NCBI GenBank assembly: GCA_005879315.1
Contig: VBLC01000038.1
Coordinates: 1-64,000, forward strand
Direction: 5' to 3'
Source of the DNA: Deltaproteobacteria bacterium
GTDB taxonomy: Bacteria > Myxococcota > Myxococcia > Myxococcales > 40CM-4-68-19
DNA length: 64,000 bases
Part shown: one piece after another, positions 61,646 through 64,000 of the stretch
Position numbering within the stretch: position 1 is the stretch's first letter
How the letters are laid out: the number at the start of each line of letters is the position of its first letter
The notes under the pieces: model-generated
Seen by the model: only the letters and a program-made list of their open reading frames with translations
What the model was told of the DNA's origin: nothing
The model's database searches: none
Program-made: the position numbers and the translations under genes

Positions 61646-62118
61646 TCGATGTCGCCGTCGCTTCCGAAGAGCAGGCGGCGCCCGCCGTCTCGCGCGAGAT
61701 GCAGGAGCTTTGGTTCGCCATCGCCGACCGCGCCTGGTCTTCGCTGCTGCTGGTGCCTTCCGGGACGGTCGAGGTCCTGGCGCTCGCCGCCGGTCTCTGC
61801 GAAGTGAGCTACCAGACGGCGTCGCCTCGGCCGGTGGCGCTGCTCGATGCCAGCGGCGCTTCCCTCGAGCAAGCGGCAGCGCTCGCTCGCCAGCTCGCCC
61901 TTCGCGTCGCGCGCGACGAGCGCGTGCTCGTCGTGGTCGATCCGGTCCGCGACAATCCCGCCGCGCTCACCTTGGGCTCGCGCTGCGACAAGGCCCTGCT
62001 CTGCGTCCGCCTGGGGCAATCCGATCTGCCGTCGTCCCAGGAAACCCTCGAGCGCTGCGGCCGCGATCGTTTCCTCGGGACCGTCGTCCTCCGGCCTTGC
62101 AAACCCTCCAGGCGATGA
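61627..62118 (+). CDS. degenerate BY-kinase (CpsD/CapB-like) lacking Walker A
   Basis: A 163-residue P-loop-like protein. It keeps the fold's landmarks, 'VSREMQELWFAIADRAW' (compare the 'FRxLRTNL' helix of BY-kinases), Walker A' as 'RPVALLDAS' and C-terminal 'GSRCDKALLCVRLG', 'RDRFLGTVVL'. The Walker A position reads 'LVPSGTVEV' with no GKS/GKT, and no tyrosine cluster follows. It therefore looks unable to bind ATP or autophosphorylate. It pairs with the kinase-less Wzc two genes upstream, with a Wzy gene between. A regulatory pseudo-kinase subunit is the best reading; decay is the alternative. Confidence 0.7.
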   Translation: MHSARLIDVAVASEEQAAPAVSREMQELWFAIADRAWSSLLLVPSGTVEVLALAAGLCEVSYQTASPRPVALLDASGASLEQAAALARQLALRVARDERVLVVVDPVRDNPAALTLGSRCDKALLCVRLGQSDLPSSQETLERCGRDRFLGTVVLRPCKPSRR

Positions 62119-62154
62119 ACAGATCGCTTGGCAGCATTCCCGAGGGGGAAGCAA

Positions 62155-63267
62155 ATGAGGGGCATGCTGCGTAATTGGGGCTTGATTCTGGGTGTCGTGC
62201 TGGGCTGCGGCAGGAGCGCGCCGAACGTCAGTCCGAATTCTTCGGAATTGCTCTTCGAGGGCAGATTCGACACCAGCGCCGGCGCGCCGCGCTTGGAGTG
62301 GCCGGGCAGCGCCATCTGGCTGCGCTTCAACGGCACCGGGGCCAGAGTGATCCTCGGCGAGCATTCGCTCGAGCTCGACGAATACGGGCAGCAGGCGCAC
62401 GACTGGTTCGAAGTGACAGTGGACGGGCACGCCGCAGCGCCGCTCAAGACGACCGAGGGCACCGGCACCTATCTGCTGGCCTCGGGGCTCCCTGCCGGCG
62501 AGCACCAGATCGTCTTGCGCAAGCGGACCGAAGCCTTCGTCGGCGAGGCGCAGCTGCATGGCTTCGACATTGACCCTGGCTCCTCGCTCTTGCCAGTCGA
62601 GGCGCCCGGCCGCCGTATCGAATTCATCGGCGATTCCATCGCCGCTGGCTTCGGCATCGACGGGGCCGGACCCAATTGCCTCTTCTCCGCCGAGACCGAG
62701 AACTACTCAGAAACCTATGCGGCGCTCACGGCGCAGGCCCTGGGAGCGCAGCACATGGTCATCGCGGCTTCCGGCGCGGGCGTCTATCGCAACTGGGGCG
62801 GCAGCACCTCGAACACCATCGGCGACCTCTACGGGCGGACCTTGCCCACCGACCCGAGCACCCGCTGGGACTTCTCCCGCTGGACGCCGGACGTCGTCGT
62901 CATCAACGTCGGCACCAGCGATTTCACCTCTGGCGACCCCGGCCGCGACGCCTTCGTCGGCGCCTATCGCAAGCTGGTCGCGCAGGTGCGGCAGAACTAT
63001 CCATCGGCGCTGATCGCAATCGCGGTGGGCCCGATGCTCAGCGACCTCTGGCCCGCCGGCGCGCGCGCGCTCACCCAGGGCCGCTCCTACGTCGCCGATC
63101 TGACCGCGCAACTGGTCCAGGCGGGCGACACGCGCATCAAGCTGATCGAGTTCCCCAACCAGGACCATGCGGGAACGTTCGGCTGCAAGTCGCACCCGAG
63201 CGCCGCCACGCAGCGGCAGATGGGCGAACAGCTCACTGCCTTCCTGCGCCAGCAGCTGGGGTGGTGA
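62155..63267 (+). CDS. CE2-type acetylesterase/SGNH hydrolase lipoprotein
   Basis: A 370-residue lipoprotein (lipobox 'VVLGC', Cys18). A GAGGGGGAA ribosome-binding site precedes ATG 62155. Residues 32-145 are a beta-sandwich and 150-368 an SGNH hydrolase, the two-domain order of CE2 acetylesterases. Catalytic Ser161 is in 'FIGDSIAAGFG'; His347 is in 'KSHPSAATQ'. The usual block-III GTND reads GTSD (253-256), so the oxyanion-hole Asn is a Ser, which may alter activity. It follows the export genes and probably removes acetyl groups from the secreted polymer (inference). Overlaps the convergent transporter by 35 bp. Confidence 0.83.
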   Translation: MRGMLRNWGLILGVVLGCGRSAPNVSPNSSELLFEGRFDTSAGAPRLEWPGSAIWLRFNGTGARVILGEHSLELDEYGQQAHDWFEVTVDGHAAAPLKTTEGTGTYLLASGLPAGEHQIVLRKRTEAFVGEAQLHGFDIDPGSSLLPVEAPGRRIEFIGDSIAAGFGIDGAGPNCLFSAETENYSETYAALTAQALGAQHMVIAASGAGVYRNWGGSTSNTIGDLYGRTLPTDPSTRWDFSRWTPDVVVINVGTSDFTSGDPGRDAFVGAYRKLVAQVRQNYPSALIAIAVGPMLSDLWPAGARALTQGRSYVADLTAQLVQAGDTRIKLIEFPNQDHAGTFGCKSHPSAATQRQMGEQLTAFLRQQLGW

Positions 63268-64000
63268 GCGAGAGGCGCCGGCGCGCGACGCGGTAGAGCA
63301 CGAGCCCCATCGCCGCGAAGAAGAGGACGCCCAGGATCATGTAGCCGGCTTCGCCCAGGGCCCGGGAGAGCGCGCCGGACAAGTCGACTTTGCTCAATCC
63401 GGCGAAGATGGTGTCGTTGACGTTGAGCAGTGCGACCAGGACTCCCGCCAAAGCGCCGCCGGCGACGAGGCCGGTGGCGAAGAGACTGCCGGCGCCGAGG
63501 TCGTCGCTGTGGGCCGGGACCCTTGCGGCGCTGCGGCGATCGATCATTCCCTTGATGGCGCCGCCCGCGAAGATGGGCAGCGTGGTCGAGAGCGGCAGAT
63601 AGGCTCCCACCGCGAAAGTGAGCGAGGAGACGCTGCACAGCTCCATGGTGACGGCGAGGAAGACGCCGACCAGGACGAACTGCCAGTCGAGGTTGTGCGC
63701 GAGCAGGCCGCGGATGAGCGTCGCCATCAGCGTTCCTTGCGGCGCCGGGTAGCGCTCGCTGCCGATCATGTGCGTGACGCCGCGCGCGGCCGCGTCGGCG
63801 GTGGGGATGTCGAGCACGCGCATGGTGAGCCCGATGATGGAGGCGGCCGCGACCGCGCCGATGATCAGGCCGATCTGCTGCGCCTTGGGCGTCGCGCCGA
63901 CGAGAAATCCGGTCTTGAGGTCCTGGGATGTCGCGCCGGCGTTGGCGGCGGCGATGCACACCATGCCGCCCACGCAGAGCGCCATCGGCTGGTAGACGTC
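63233..64000 (-). CDS. OPT-family oligopeptide transporter, C-terminal part
   Basis: The C-terminal about 255 residues of an OPT-family transporter; the N-terminal majority lies beyond the right edge. Membrane helices and the family pattern 'AAANAGATSQDLKTGFLVGATPKAQQIG' (residues 10 to about 38 of the visible part) are clear, followed by further helices 'FVLVGVFLAVTMELCSV', 'LPIFAGGAIKGMIDR' and a basic, Ser-rich tail. Members carry oligopeptides or metal-chelate complexes by proton symport. It converges on the esterase gene with a 35-bp overlap. Confidence 0.9.
   Translation of the reverse strand, partial: DVYQPMALCVGGMVCIAAANAGATSQDLKTGFLVGATPKAQQIGLIIGAVAAASIIGLTMRVLDIPTADAAARGVTHMIGSERYPAPQGTLMATLIRGLLAHNLDWQFVLVGVFLAVTMELCSVSSLTFAVGAYLPLSTTLPIFAGGAIKGMIDRRSAARVPAHSDDLGAGSLFATGLVAGGALAGVLVALLNVNDTIFAGLSKVDLSGALSRALGEAGYMILGVLFFAAMGLVLYRVARRRLSLTTPAAGAGRQ

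Overview
This 64 kb window is GC-rich, densely coded bacterial chromosome, most likely from a soil member of the Myxococcota (inference). The indicators are eukaryotic-like Ser/Thr kinases with unusual C-terminal fusions, a secreted protein ending in a MYXO-CTERM-like Gly-Cys / hydrophobic / Arg tail, PilZ-like fusions, several two-component proteins, and an exopolysaccharide locus that follows the myxobacterial Wza plus beta-barrel plan. I see no rRNA, tRNA, CRISPR array, insertion sequence or prophage, and no plasmid or replication-origin genes.

Left part (1-28.4 kb): mixed housekeeping and signalling genes. They are a SLOG/LOG-family nucleotide-binding protein; a kinase-PEGA-FGE-hydrolase fusion; glycerol-3-phosphate dehydrogenase; a stand-alone MshEN protein; an ATP-dependent DNA ligase; a DUF4142 protein; a TfoX-N protein; a broken LigD polymerase-domain gene; a kinase with 14 WD40 repeats; Lon protease; a VOC protein with a histone-like tail; a HAD phosphatase fused to a P-loop ATPase; a lower-GC MYXO-CTERM secreted protein; an M20 peptidase; a rhomboid; an amidohydrolase; glycogen branching enzyme; glutathione synthetase; a small lipoprotein; and a coiled-coil protein. 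A repeat-rich intergenic island lies at 28.43-28.64 kb.

Middle part (28.7-43.5 kb): a tightly coupled three-gene signalling operon on the minus strand (receiver-histidine kinase, then PilZ-methyltransferase, then a membrane hybrid kinase with two kinase cores), glycine decarboxylase, a small orphan ORF, a DUF2339-like polytopic membrane protein, an Hsp70 with a PilZ-like head and a polyproline linker, and a methyl-accepting chemotaxis protein.

Right part (43.5-63.3 kb): an exopolysaccharide locus of Wzx/Wzy type. It has a polyprenyl-phosphate sugar transferase, a WecG/TagA glycosyltransferase, a response regulator translationally coupled to a GT2, a GT2 fused to a serine-acetyltransferase-like domain, secreted GH44 and GH18 glycosidases, a phosphoethanolamine-transferase-like enzyme, a NodB-type deacetylase and a Wzx flippase. 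A run of export genes follows: short Wza lipoprotein, Wzp-like beta-barrel, 55-residue membrane protein, Wzc-like co-polymerase lacking its kinase, Wzy/ligase, an ATPase-dead BY-kinase remnant and a CE2-type esterase. The plausible logic is: the initiating transferase and GTs build a lipid-linked repeat; Wzx flips it; Wzy polymerises it under the kinase-less co-polymerase; Wza plus barrel export it; GH44, GH18, CE2, CE4 and the PEtN transferase trim or decorate it. The window ends inside an OPT-family transporter gene.

Most interesting: the export module with a separated, catalytically dead BY-kinase half; the PilZ-methyltransferase between two kinases; the kinase/FGE/hydrolase and HAD/P-loop ATPase fusions; and the LigD polymerase-domain gene broken by an out-of-frame deletion.
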